Below are positions 43,791 to 52,520 of a stretch of DNA of 64,000 bases, one piece after another. How positions within the stretch are numbered: the stretch's first letter is position 1; each line of letters begins with the position of its first letter. Source of the stretch: Spirosoma telluris (GTDB lineage: Bacteria > Bacteroidota > Bacteroidia > Cytophagales > Spirosomataceae); assembly GCA_003259005.1 (NCBI GenBank), contig QLII01000001.1, positions 2,062,501 through 2,126,500 of the forward strand, read 5' to 3'. Made by a program: the position numbers and the translations under genes. Below the pieces are notes generated by a model. That model did not search any database, was not told where the DNA came from, and saw only the letters and a list, made by a program, of their open reading frames with translations.

Positions 43791-44863
43791 TTAATTACAA
43801 CCGTGACTGTGAATGATCAACTGATTATCAGTTATTTCGAAGGTAGATTCAGTGGTCAGGCAAATCAGTCGTATTTTTTCCAGAAAGGGTACATCGTTGA
43901 GTTGGCCGGTAAAAGTGCAGTTGGCCAGTAAATGTCTATCGTAGTGAATAGACATATGATAACTGGATTCCAATTGATTAAATATGTCTGATACGGGCGT
44001 GAACTCGAAAGTAAATTGCTGATTGACAATGGTGGACGAAATTTCTTTCGATGGACTGATAGCTCGCTTGATTATTTTATCCGTTCTGGTTTCAAGGCTG
44101 AGCTGTTCGTTTTTTATCAGCAGTATTGGTTTGTCAGGTGAATCGACCGGAGTAACCGTAACCCTACCCGTCTTTACTTGCACATAAGCAGCCGTTTCCT
44201 TGTCAAAAGAACGAACCTGAAAACTGGTTCCCAACACTTTAGTGGTCAGATTGGCCGTATAAACAAGAAAAGGTTTCGCTGCATTTTTAGTTACTTCAAA
44301 AAGCCTTCTCCCTGCAGATAGACTTCCCGAAGCGTATCTGTGTTTTGTTTATGAAAACGTAACTGGCTTCCCGATGATAGCAACACGGAGGAGTTATCCG
44401 GCAGCAACACGACTAATGGTTGCCCTGTTGCATTTCTTACAATCTTCCAGTCAGTGTCCATTACAGGCTGCACTACTGATTTATTGGATAGATCTATTGG
44501 TTTAGATATGCGGTTACCTAATTGCCAATAGAAAGCCAAACCAACTACCGCTGCGGCTGCAACCCATCGCCCCCATTGCCAGTTAAATAGAGGCATTACG
44601 ACTTTGGGCACTTCAGGAAGATGATCCAGTATTTCTCCTGTTTTAGCTTTTACCTCTTGGGCAGGAATCGAAATCTGTTTCCCCTGAAGCACTAAAAAAG
44701 TGGCGACAGCCTGCTCATAAAGATCTCTTTTGTCGGGATGTTGCCGTAGCCATTCCTGCCACAATCTCTGATCCTCTGGCCGTCGTTTTGTGACCCAGAT
44801 CCGAAAAGCGTCGTTTTCTAAAAAATCCTCAACTGTGGAACAATTTTCTAAAGGAAGGTTCAT
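43791..44863 (-). CDS. FecR-family anti-sigma factor, one apparent frameshift
   Basis: Single-pass inner-membrane protein that holds the ECF sigma factor until the SusC N-terminal domain signals across the periplasm. N-terminal cytoplasmic part with the sigma-binding region (FRIWVTKRRPEDQRLWQEWL), one transmembrane helix near residue 105-125 (GRWVAAAAVVGLAFYWQLG), then the periplasmic FecR domain (LPDNSSVLLSSGSQLRF, VYLQGEGFFEV) and the C-terminal DUF4974-type segment (DIFNQLESSYHMSIHYD). A break in the A5 run at 44298-44302 (T5 on the coding strand) is cured by one base; 357 residues. Starts four bases inside the end of the sigma gene (ATGA), a translational coupling that fits their paired role. 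Confidence 0.9.
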
Positions 44864-45513
44864 TGGTACTTTTCGGCGATTTTCATTGATAGTATGAAGA
44901 ATCGCTTCCGAGATACCCTTCTTAAAGGAAGCTTTTTTGAAAAAAAAATACAAAAGCTTAAAAAAACAGGTCCCAGCCACTTGCTGCGTAACTTAATCAA
45001 CCCTTTCTGCAAAAAGTTAGATACTGATTGACGATTGACGTTCATGACCTCGGCAATTTCAGGAATCGATAAGTTTTCGTAATAGCGTAGATATAAGGCT
45101 TCCCGCTCACGGGCCGGAAGAGTAGCGAGTTGAGCCTGAATGTTAGTTGTTAAGCTTGTCAGTGTTTCTTGTTGAATCAATAATGTTTCTGAATCGGCAC
45201 TTTCAGTTAGTGAGATGTCCCATTCCAATTCGTCAAAAGGCATCCGTTTCTGAAAACGTAAGTGCTGAAAAACGTGATGCCGTAAGGCCTTTAATAGATA
45301 GTGCTTGACAGAATTGGTTTCATTGATGTTCGATCGATTTTGCCAGAGTTGTAAGAAAAGCTCCTGTATACAATCCTCAACGACTGACTCATCTACCATA
45401 AATTTTAAGCCATATTGTTTTAGTACGCCATAGTAGCGTTCAACCAAACGACCTAACGCCTGCTTATCACCCTTACGATACAATTGCCATAACACCTGGT
45501 CGTGGAACGTCAT
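44860..45513 (-). CDS. ECF-type RNA polymerase sigma factor
   Basis: A 217-residue extracytoplasmic-function sigma factor of the FecI-like group. Region 2: RLVERYYGVLKQYGLKFM through VVEDCIQELFLQLWQNR; region 4: LATLPAREREALYLRYYENLSIPEIAEVMNVNRQSVSNFL, a helix-turn-helix. The C-terminal tail after KLRSKWLG is hydrophobic and basic, common in this phylum. First gene of the utilisation locus and translationally coupled to fecR. Likely drives susC and perhaps the enzyme genes when substrate engages SusC. Confidence 0.94.
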   Translation of the reverse strand: MTFHDQVLWQLYRKGDKQALGRLVERYYGVLKQYGLKFMVDESVVEDCIQELFLQLWQNRSNINETNSVKHYLLKALRHHVFQHLRFQKRMPFDELEWDISLTESADSETLLIQQETLTSLTTNIQAQLATLPAREREALYLRYYENLSIPEIAEVMNVNRQSVSNFLQKGLIKLRSKWLGPVFLSFCIFFSKKLPLRRVSRKRFFILSMKIAEKYQ

Positions 45514-45826
45514 GAAGCCTATGAGTTTCGTCTAAATTATGCGAATCATCTAATCAGTAAAAAGAGGTATTGCCTTAACTCACTAGTTAAAAATGGGGCA
45601 GATGGTGTTCTAAGTACACATTTTAATTTTAAGTAAAGTTGATAAATTTTCGATTAATTGTCATAATGACATCATTATATTACAAAAAATAATATTTGAA
45701 TCGTAACGTTTTATCCGTTTTATAGCTAGTTAAGGCTTACTCTATGTGGCAGATTGCGACATGGAAGCGGGCCACTGGACAGTTATTCAATTCCAATGAA
45801 GTTAAGTTCGTTATAATTAACTCCGC
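45514..45826. other. Intergenic region upstream of the ECF sigma gene
   Basis: 313 AT-rich bases with no convincing gene. It must hold the sigma-gene promoter; TAATTTAG on the minus strand (near 45535) is a one-mismatch -7 element but has no good partner at -33. The 60 bases nearest 45827 could encode the true end of the lipoprotein gene if that gene has a frameshift. Confidence 0.5.
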
Positions 45827-46372
45827 TCACGCCACTGGCAGACCGCCCCGATTCACAATAATTATTTCTCCGGTAGTGTCATGGATTAAATGGGCTTCTT
45901 TAGAAACTGCATTACCATACAAATTCAACATGGGAATTTTAATCCCATAGGTAAAGCCATCACTGCCATCCTGTAGTGAGTAACTAAGAGGAGCTGAGAG
46001 TTGATCTACTTGCAAAGGCCCAGGCGCCTGGCTGATAATCGTACAAATCGTTTGAGAGTCCTTATTGGTTTTATCCTGAATAATAAACTCGAAGCCAGGT
46101 GTTGCCACGATCAAGACTGGAGCGGCTACAACAATTTTATTATTAACCCAGACCGCACTGTCGGTAAGCTCCATACTTACCATAGGCATGCCCATGAGTT
46201 TAGCGGGCGTTCGTACGGTGATGAGTCGGGCATTTTGGTCAATCGAAATGTTCTCCTGAGGGATACCTGAGAATGAAATAGATTTTATCCGAGATTTTCC
46301 ATCCGAAAATGGATCGGGTTCTGTATGGCGACAGGCCAACAGGTAGTAGAATCCCCATAGCAACAAACCCAC
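45827..46372 (-). CDS. Short lipoprotein, unknown function
   Basis: A 181-residue protein with lipoprotein signal (YLLAC, Cys14), followed by beta-rich sequence (IKSISFSGIPQENISID, LITVRTPAKLMGM, APVLIVATPGFEFII). I do not recognise the family; it is like the small immunoglobulin-type lipoproteins of Cytophagales. It ends abruptly at NRGGLPVA. Reading one base differently there continues VSGVNYNELNFIGIE before a stop, which looks more natural, so the literal end may reflect another single-base loss. It has no clear operon partner. Confidence 0.6.
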   Translation of the reverse strand: MGLLLWGFYYLLACRHTEPDPFSDGKSRIKSISFSGIPQENISIDQNARLITVRTPAKLMGMPMVSMELTDSAVWVNNKIVVAAPVLIVATPGFEFIIQDKTNKDSQTICTIISQAPGPLQVDQLSAPLSYSLQDGSDGFTYGIKIPMLNLYGNAVSKEAHLIHDTTGEIIIVNRGGLPVA

Positions 46373-46719
46373 TCTTTGGGGTGGTTCGATTTAGCTGGAC
46401 AGTTGCGTATTCCGTATTTATACAACGCAGCAACCGGCTTTACGGCCGAAGACAGGTCAGTTGTAGCAATCAATGGCAAGTTCGGCCATATCGACAAGTC
46501 CGGTAAAGTGCGTACACCATAAAAATACGATTTTGCATCTTAGTATAATCACGGCATCCCGATGGTTCGCATCAATGACAAATAGGGCTATATAGATACG
46601 ACCGGCCATTTCATCGTTTCGAACTCTCACTGGATGGTAAGGAACAATTCGTCAGGTTCTCCTATAAGCGGCTTAATTTGACCGCTGACCCGCACATAAA
46701 GAATCTTCAGGGTAAGTAA
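46373..46719 (+). pseudogene. WG-repeat protein remnant
   Basis: In one frame the DNA reads GWFDLAGQLRIPYLYNAATG, EDRSVVAINGKFGHIDKSG, stop, KYDFAS, stop, YNHGIPMVRINDK, stop, GYIDTTGHFIV: two to three WG (KWG) repeats, each with the usual 'G-x-I/F-D-x-x-G' core, broken by TAA, TAG and TAG. After a further frame change it runs FELSLDGKEQFVRFSY to a stop at 46717-46719. The 5' part is missing. Several independent nonsense codons make this true decay rather than a sequencing slip. Confidence 0.78.
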
Positions 46720-46864
46720 ACCGATGTTTCTAACAGTTAGCTGTAAACAATTAAGTTTAGAGCCATTTTAGCAGTAGTGAAGCCACGCCCCCTACAGCGG
46801 CCCGTGCCGTACCATTTAGTAGACGCACCCCTAGTAAAGCCTTTGTGCTTTAACATCTGGCTTT

Positions 46865-48289
46865 ATGACAAAAAAGTTCTACCAAACCATTTGCAGTAGC
46901 TTAGGGCTCTCCCTGGCGGCTGGCTTGTTTCAAAGTTGGCTCCATTTTCAGGTAGGTGTCGATCTGTACCTACTCCCCTCCTTTCGAAGCTGGTTTTTTA
47001 TCGGGAATCTTATCGCCTTAAGTACGTCAGTGTTTGTCTTGACGTACTATCACCGCAAAAGTTATCAAGTTGCCTTTTCAACGGGGCTGGTGGCCACAAG
47101 CGTTATATTTGGTAGTCTTCTCTACCTATTTTTCACTACGCTTTATCCGCCAATTGCCAAACACATCCCTAAGGTTATGGCACTGGGAATCATTACGGGC
47201 CTGGTGTACGCTAGTAGCCTGTTTGTATCTGAGACTAAAACTAGACCCTGGCTAAAACGAGCCGGTATTGTTTCGGCTTTATTGTACGTAGCTCAACTGG
47301 TCGCTTTAGTTTGGTTTATTGATACGCCCCCTTATCCGGTTAATGCCACGCTCGATACGATTCGCCAATGGCTTTCCTTGTTGGACCGGATCGTTCCGAT
47401 CCTACTACTTGGCAATTTCGTGGATGAACTTCAACGTGCTAATTTAACTAATGAGCCACCTCCTTTATCCAACCGGCTGCTTATTGCTAATGGGGTAGTA
47501 ATTGTACTAGCCATTTGTTCGCTTATCCTTAGTATTCGACTATCCGCTGAAAACTACGGCCTGACGCATATTTCCGCCCGAGAGCGTGCACTGGCCCAAC
47601 CCTTTCAAGAGGGAAGTTACATTAGCTCCCAGGGAGACACGTTACAGTATCGACTCTTAAAACCGATTGCCTACGATCCGAAAAAACAGTATCCGTTAGT
47701 GGTTGCTCTACCCTATACATGCTGGTCGGATAACACCCGACAGATTGATGCTTGTCCAATGGCGAAATGGTTAGCCACCGATAAAAATAGGCGAAAATAC
47801 CCCGCCTTTGTGTTCGTGCCTCGATGCCCACCTCATACGGGCTGGGGAGGTGTTACCAATACGCCTTCGATAGCTTCATTAGCCATTGAAGCCATTGTTT
47901 CGCTAGATCAATCGTTCTCCATTGATCCCCAAAGGCGATATATCTCGGGGGTATCGCGAGGTGGCTATGGCTCTTGGTATATGATCAGCAAACATCCCGA
48001 GTTATTTGCGGCTGCTGTTCCCGTATGTGGGGAAGGGAACCCAGATCAGGCTCCAGGGATGAGTTCTGTCTCAATTTGGGCATTTCATGGAGCCAAAGAC
48101 ATGAACGTTCCTGTCAGTGGCTCCCGAAACATGGTTAGTGCGCTTAAAAAAGCAGGTGGATCGCCCCGTTACACGGAGTATCCTGACGCTGCTCACACTA
48201 TTTGGGAGGAAGTCATTAAGACCCCTGACTTGTTGAACTGGTTATTTGCTCAGAAAAAAGTTAGTCCACCCAAAGCAGCTAAAATCTAA
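46865..48289 (+). CDS. Membrane-anchored esterase: seven-helix N-terminus fused to alpha/beta-hydrolase
   Basis: 474 residues. The first 230 form about seven hydrophobic helices (for example GNLIALSTSVFVLTYY, VMALGIITGLVYASSLF, LLIANGVVIVLAICSLILS). From about residue 250 comes a secreted-type esterase: YPLVVALPYTCW (oxyanion area), PAFVFVPRCPPHTGWGG, RYISGVSRGGYGSWYM with the nucleophile Ser near residue 362, WAFHGAKDMNVPV with the Asp near 411, and YPDAAHTIWEE with the His near 442. This catalytic part resembles the 'predicted peptidase' / PHB-depolymerase-like esterases. With an odd number of helices the catalytic domain would face the periplasm if the N-terminus is cytoplasmic. Substrate unknown; its relation to the nearby locus is unproven. 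Confidence 0.85.
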   Translation: MTKKFYQTICSSLGLSLAAGLFQSWLHFQVGVDLYLLPSFRSWFFIGNLIALSTSVFVLTYYHRKSYQVAFSTGLVATSVIFGSLLYLFFTTLYPPIAKHIPKVMALGIITGLVYASSLFVSETKTRPWLKRAGIVSALLYVAQLVALVWFIDTPPYPVNATLDTIRQWLSLLDRIVPILLLGNFVDELQRANLTNEPPPLSNRLLIANGVVIVLAICSLILSIRLSAENYGLTHISARERALAQPFQEGSYISSQGDTLQYRLLKPIAYDPKKQYPLVVALPYTCWSDNTRQIDACPMAKWLATDKNRRKYPAFVFVPRCPPHTGWGGVTNTPSIASLAIEAIVSLDQSFSIDPQRRYISGVSRGGYGSWYMISKHPELFAAAVPVCGEGNPDQAPGMSSVSIWAFHGAKDMNVPVSGSRNMVSALKKAGGSPRYTEYPDAAHTIWEEVIKTPDLLNWLFAQKKVSPPKAAKI

Positions 48290-48393
48290 GGCGTCTCAAT
48301 AAAACGCTCTCAGCGTGAGACGAATCAATCTATAATTAATGTAGCTACAAACGGGCGTTAAAAGAAACAGCTATATATTATTTCTGTTCCCTT

Positions 48394-48712
48394 TACTTTT
48401 TGAAGTCAGTAATAGTATGTCCATCATACCGATACACGCCATCAAATGCACCAAACCAAATACTGCCATCAGTAGCTTCTAAAATCCCAAAAAGGTTTAG
48501 TGATTGGGCTATTTCGGTTACAGTTGGCTTTTTATGAGACAAGAACTTTTCCTCATAACGGGAAAGTCCAAACTTATTGCCACTTTCACTGGCTCCACTA
48601 ATCCAAATGTTTCCTTTTTTATCTTCATAGACATAACCAACAAAATTCAGCGTAAAATTGGTAACCGTACTGTCATTATAGCGCCAAAGGCCACAGTAGG
48701 TTAAAGCTAGCG
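48394..48712 (-). pseudogene. Two-component-regulator propeller fragment
   Basis: About 100 codons in frame, ending at a TAA (48394-48396): GLWRYNDSTVTNFT, YEDKKGNIWISGASE, FGILEATDGSIWFGAFDGVYRYDG, TITDFKK. These are two to three 'D-x-x-G-x-I/L-W-x-G/S-T' blades of the Reg_prop type. There is no start codon, signal peptide or complete propeller, and plausible sequence fades near 48712. It is the 3' end of a former gene, or the C-terminal end of one cut by rearrangement. Confidence 0.72.
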
Positions 48713-48930
48713 CGATGATCTACACAAATCAGGATTTGAGCGTTATTTTTGGCAGCGATACCGCCAACCTGCCACCCGTAGTACAAGTTGTGCAACCGAG
48801 GACGGTCGCAACGGATGGTGCGCTAGAGCAGGACCGTAGCTAAGAGCGTTTTGTAGTATACCGGTACTAGCTAGACTAGCGACTAACTCCCACTAGTTGC
48901 TAGGTAGGTATGAGATAAAGATTGCTACAC

Positions 48931-49275
48931 TTATTTACTGGCTGCATTAGCTTCCTCAAACAGACGCATCGCCATCAGACCCGTCCCTACTGCCCCGCCC
49001 GCCCGGAGTGCGGCCGCAATAAAGACCGTTTCGGCAATCTCTTCGCGAGTAGCCCCTGCTTGTACGGCGTTATTAATGTGGGATTCAATACAGTACGCGC
49101 ATTGGGTCGTCAACGCTACCGCCACCGACATCAATTCTCGGTACTTGATGGGAATGACCCCATCGGTTCGTTCAGCAGTGTGCTTCAGGTTCATGAAGGC
49201 GGATGCCTCTTGGGGAGCCGCATTTAATAGGGCGTTGGTATAAGCCCGATCTCTGGGTGTTTGATATTCGGCCAT
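48931..49275 (-). CDS. AhpD-like carboxymuconolactone decarboxylase-family protein
   Basis: A 114-residue single-domain helical protein. The redox motif QCAYCIESHINNA has the Cys59-x-x-Cys62 pair and His66, as in AhpD alkylhydroperoxidases, followed by AGATREEIAETVFIAAALRAGGAV. Such proteins act in peroxide defence or as small decarboxylases; the CxxC-x3-H arrangement favours the redox role. It lies 49 bases after the carbonic anhydrase gene and reads in the same direction, so one transcript is likely. Confidence 0.92.
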   Translation of the reverse strand: MAEYQTPRDRAYTNALLNAAPQEASAFMNLKHTAERTDGVIPIKYRELMSVAVALTTQCAYCIESHINNAVQAGATREEIAETVFIAAALRAGGAVGTGLMAMRLFEEANAASK

Positions 49276-49324
49276 AAGGGTAGATAAAAAGATGTCGAGC
49301 GTCCCGCCAGCACGCTGTCGTACA

Positions 49325-49954
49325 CTAATCCAGCCGATATAACGCTAACACATCCTTAAAATTAGCCATGTTGATATGCAGATCACAGACCGTGCCCAGA
49401 GCCATATCATACACCCAGCCATGAATACGCGGGTAGTCCCCCTTAGACCGGGCGTGCTGCACAAAGGACAGCTTCATGATATTCAGACATTGCTCCTCTA
49501 CATTCAATTCGACCAGGCGACGGAAGACAGCAGCCTCATCCGGCAGGGCACTCAACTCCTCACGATGCATACGATACACATCATCGACATTCCGAATCCA
49601 GCAATTAAGAAAACCCAGATCTTTGTTGTCAAGGGCGGCTTTTACTCCTCCACAACCGTAATGGCCACATATAATGATATGCTTGACCTTTAGGTATTCA
49701 ACAGCATACTGGACCACCGAGTAGGAATTGGTATCATTGTTCGGGACCAGATTGGCAATGTTACGGTGGACAAATACCTCACCTGGTCTGACGCCCATAA
49801 AATCTTCGGGTTGAACCCGACTATCAGAGCATCCGATGTAAAGAAATTCCGGTTGCTGACCGTCGGCCATGCGGTTGAAATACTCTGGGTCCTGCCCTAG
49901 TTGCTGAGTAACCCATTTGCGGTTATGCTCGAATACACTTTCATATAAGTTCAT
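49325..49954 (-). CDS. Beta-class carbonic anhydrase
   Basis: Interconverts CO2 and bicarbonate; 209 residues, normal length. Zn ligands are Cys42, His98 and Cys101, with the catalytic Asp44-Arg46 dyad, in the motifs YIGCSDSRVQPE and IICGHYGCGGVKAAL. HRNIANLVPNND is the active-site strand. No signal peptide, so cytoplasmic. It lies upstream of the AhpD-like gene and not far from a divergent LysR regulator that resembles CbbR-type CO2-responsive regulators. Confidence 0.97.
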   Translation of the reverse strand: MNLYESVFEHNRKWVTQQLGQDPEYFNRMADGQQPEFLYIGCSDSRVQPEDFMGVRPGEVFVHRNIANLVPNNDTNSYSVVQYAVEYLKVKHIIICGHYGCGGVKAALDNKDLGFLNCWIRNVDDVYRMHREELSALPDEAAVFRRLVELNVEEQCLNIMKLSFVQHARSKGDYPRIHGWVYDMALGTVCDLHINMANFKDVLALYRLD

Positions 49955-50325
49955 ATCCTATTCAGGCTTTGTTAAACTATCTCTAAAAGGGGAAACTAAA
50001 TGGCCTAATTTGGGTAATAGTAGCTAGTAAAACCCTCGTTGCTCCTGTAGCGGAATCGTACAAGAGGCACACCCATTTTGCGAGATAAGCATAAGCCTTA
50101 TAATTTATCAGAGAGATAATCAGGCTTAGTTTACACCAAATTAAACTTACTTATTATGCCTATCGACAGCGTTAAAGTAGCTGGAAGACAACCAGCTAAT
50201 CATGTGCACAGTCATGAATATAACCTACTTGAGAGGAGTACACATTTTAGCACCTATCTACACTATATCATCGCTCTATTTAAACCTGAGACTTTTGGGT
50301 TACAAAGCTCAGCTTACATTGAATG
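49955..50325. other. Intergenic region
   Basis: 371 bases between two minus-strand genes. Short open frames exist but lack any family resemblance. TAAGCATAAGCCTTATAATTTA near 50086 has weak inverted symmetry (AAGC/GCTT-like words). I see no convincing promoter or RNA gene, although the carbonic anhydrase promoter should be here. Confidence 0.4.
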
Positions 50326-50889
50326 TTAATCAACCACGTCAAAAACAGCTGAATGTTTCTCGTCGGTATTATGTAGCTGTTCATTCTGTGCTTTCGACCT
50401 ATTAACATCGTCCTTATTGAGCCCTCCTAAAAGCATGTAGACTAAAAAGGAGCCCACGCCAATGGCTAAAATGATCATTGCTCTTGCCAATAGCTCATAG
50501 GTGGGTAGATAACGTCCTGAATCGACCCCATCACTGGGTGACAGCAGGCCGGCAAGCAGTAGTATAACCGCTGTCAGCAGCGGATTTAAAAATACGCCCT
50601 TGGAGGGTGTTTTTTTTGAAGGCGCTAACACGTCCAGGTAACGAATGACCCGTTTTAGCATAGAGACGATTGCTCTAAAGAGGCCGTTTAACTTTTTCCA
50701 CACTTGAATTATGAAGAGTAAGCAAGTCAGCAGAATCTGATCGCTGTAAGCTAGTAAAACAACTACAATGCCCCCATCAATAGCATAGCGGAAGGTTGGG
50801 TTGTTTACCCCTACGATCACCTGAAATCCTACTAAGCCAAAAATTGTGGCCAAAGCCATCGGGCCGTTATTCGTTAGTGCTTTTTTCAT
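50326..50889 (-). CDS. Four-helix membrane protein, unknown function
   Basis: A 187-residue protein with hydrophobic segments at about residues 10-30, 35-60, 103-120 and 135-155, a basic cytoplasmic stretch between the second and third (KRVIRYLDVLAPSKK), and a polar C-terminal tail. I do not recognise a family. It is the nearest gene to the LysR regulator, transcribed away from it, which makes it a candidate target of that regulator, possibly as an ion or bicarbonate-related membrane factor; this is only inference from position. Confidence 0.65.
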   Translation of the reverse strand: MKKALTNNGPMALATIFGLVGFQVIVGVNNPTFRYAIDGGIVVVLLAYSDQILLTCLLFIIQVWKKLNGLFRAIVSMLKRVIRYLDVLAPSKKTPSKGVFLNPLLTAVILLLAGLLSPSDGVDSGRYLPTYELLARAMIILAIGVGSFLVYMLLGGLNKDDVNRSKAQNEQLHNTDEKHSAVFDVVD

Positions 50890-51211
50890 TTGTGTAGAGT
50901 TTATTTTAATTGGCCGTTAAGACAATTTGGGCTTATGGACTCAACCCAGACTAGCCTTGCTGGGCCATATACTGCCTGACTCACCCATAAACCTTTGCGC
51001 CAACCTTACTATGATCTAATTCGATTTTAGCCCCGGCTGCAAGGATAATATCCAAAGTGGCCTTCATAATTTGGGTCCGATGCCGTATCCCTTTGCTACC
51101 GTCACTCTGACACTTCGCATTCTTTTGGTATGTAAGAATGCAGGGCAAAGGTCGTTTTGGCACTCTATACATAAAAGTTTATATATTTAATGAATATCAT
51201 AAGGAATTTTT
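50890..51211. other. Divergent regulatory region before the LysR gene
   Basis: 322 bases between a minus-strand membrane gene and the plus-strand LysR gene. The 40 bases before the LysR start are very AT-rich; TATATTTA at about 51181 is a one-mismatch -7 element with TTTTGG about 22 bases upstream. LysR sites (T-N11-A) would be expected here, but the AT-richness makes any single choice arbitrary. A 63-codon frame at 50981-51172 on the minus strand has no recognisable features. Confidence 0.4.
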
Positions 51212-52135
51212 ATGAACTACACCTTACACCAGTTACACATCTTTGTTAAAATATCCCAAACCCAAAGTATCACCCGGGCCGCTCAGGAGCTACACTTGAC
51301 ACAGCCAGCGATATCGATTCAGTTGAAGAACTTTCAGGATCAGTTCGATATTCCGTTAACTGAAGTCATTAGCCGGCGGCTTTACCTAACCGATTTTGGT
51401 TGGGAAATTGCGCAGGTTGCTAAAATGATTATTAATGAAGCACAGGCACTCAATCACAAAACATTAGCATACAAAGGGTTACTATACGGAAAGCTAAAAA
51501 TCTCGGTTGTCTCTACAGGTAAATATGTAATGCCTTACTTTCTGTCGGGTTTTATGGCGCAACATGAAGGGATTGAGCTGATCATGGACGTAACCAATCG
51601 CCAGAAGGTTGTTGATAATTTAACCAGCAATGAGGTTGATTTTTCGCTGGTATCCATTTTGCCCCACCAATTCAATTTGAATTATCTGGAGCTCATGCCT
51701 AACAAACTCTACCTGGTGGGTAATGAGCGGAACAAAACGGGCCAGAAAACGAACGACCCCGGCCTTTTAAAAAAACTCCCGCTTATCTACCGGGAATCGG
51801 GTTCAGGTACCCGATCTATGATGGAGAAGTTCATTGCCGATAACCAACTTGTTGTCCAAAAGCGACTGGAACTGACATCGAATGAAGCTGTCAAGCAGGC
51901 AGTCATGGCCGGTTTAGGCTATTCCATCATGCCATTGATTGGGTTAAAAAATGAGCTACTGAATAACGACCTGACCATTATTCCGCTAACTGGCTTGCCT
52001 TTAAAAACACCCTGGATGCTGATCTGGCATAAAGAGAAACAATTGTCTCCAATAGCCCAGGCCTATTTGACCTATATTCAAGAAAATAAATCGACCATTA
52101 TTCAACAGCATTTTGCCTGGTATAATCGTTTTTAA
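51212..52135 (+). CDS. LysR-family transcriptional regulator (CbbR/CysB-like)
   Basis: 307 residues. N-terminal winged helix-turn-helix: LHQLHIFVKISQTQSITRAAQELHLTQPAISIQLKNFQ, followed by the linker helix and a periplasmic-binding-like effector domain (KISVVSTGKYVMPYFL, PLIYRESGSGTRSMMEKFI). The 'YRESGSGTR' loop is typical of CbbR, CmpR and related sensors of metabolites in CO2 or sulfur metabolism. With carbonic anhydrase 1.3 kb away, control of inorganic-carbon genes is a reasonable guess. Confidence 0.92.
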   Translation: MNYTLHQLHIFVKISQTQSITRAAQELHLTQPAISIQLKNFQDQFDIPLTEVISRRLYLTDFGWEIAQVAKMIINEAQALNHKTLAYKGLLYGKLKISVVSTGKYVMPYFLSGFMAQHEGIELIMDVTNRQKVVDNLTSNEVDFSLVSILPHQFNLNYLELMPNKLYLVGNERNKTGQKTNDPGLLKKLPLIYRESGSGTRSMMEKFIADNQLVVQKRLELTSNEAVKQAVMAGLGYSIMPLIGLKNELLNNDLTIIPLTGLPLKTPWMLIWHKEKQLSPIAQAYLTYIQENKSTIIQQHFAWYNRF

Positions 52136-52520
52136 ATAAGGTCGATGTAGGCCAAAGATTAGGATCTCCCGCTATTAAAATTATACTCTTCTAGCCCCGA
52201 ATCTGGTCATGATCGGACAATATTAATCTGGCATGTGGTAGTCGCCGAAAATGTGACAGCCGAGCAATTGAGAGCCACAATACTTGGGGCATTCGTTACT
52301 ACTTCGTCTGTTTTACACGACAGAGAAATTAACACAAATGTTAGCAACATGCCTATTACTGAGCGGATTTGTCAATTCATTCTATTTGTTACCAGAAGCT
52401 GTTTTACCTGGTAGCCTATACGAGTGAGTATACTAGAAAGAATGTAGCACAAGCAGGGAAAAACAGGTCAATAAGCTAATGTCTGTTTTATTCAAACTGA
52501 CAGAAAACCCGTCCAGTTTG
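52136..52520. other. Intergenic region, possible gene remnant
   Basis: 385 bases between a plus-strand regulator and the end of a minus-strand gene. One plus-strand frame is open for about 80 codons from 52173 but has no start codon context and no recognisable motif. No hairpin terminator is obvious for either neighbour. Confidence 0.35.

Noticed and set aside
48715..48843. A 42-codon frame starting ATGATCTACACAAAT
   Set aside because: Too short, no recognisable motif, no promoter or partner; it lies among gene debris.
50202..50405. A 67-codon plus-strand frame
   Set aside because: Partly antisense to the four-helix membrane gene and without gene-like sequence.
50981..51172. A 63-codon minus-strand frame before the LysR gene
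   Set aside because: No similarity to any family I know and it overlaps the expected regulatory region.
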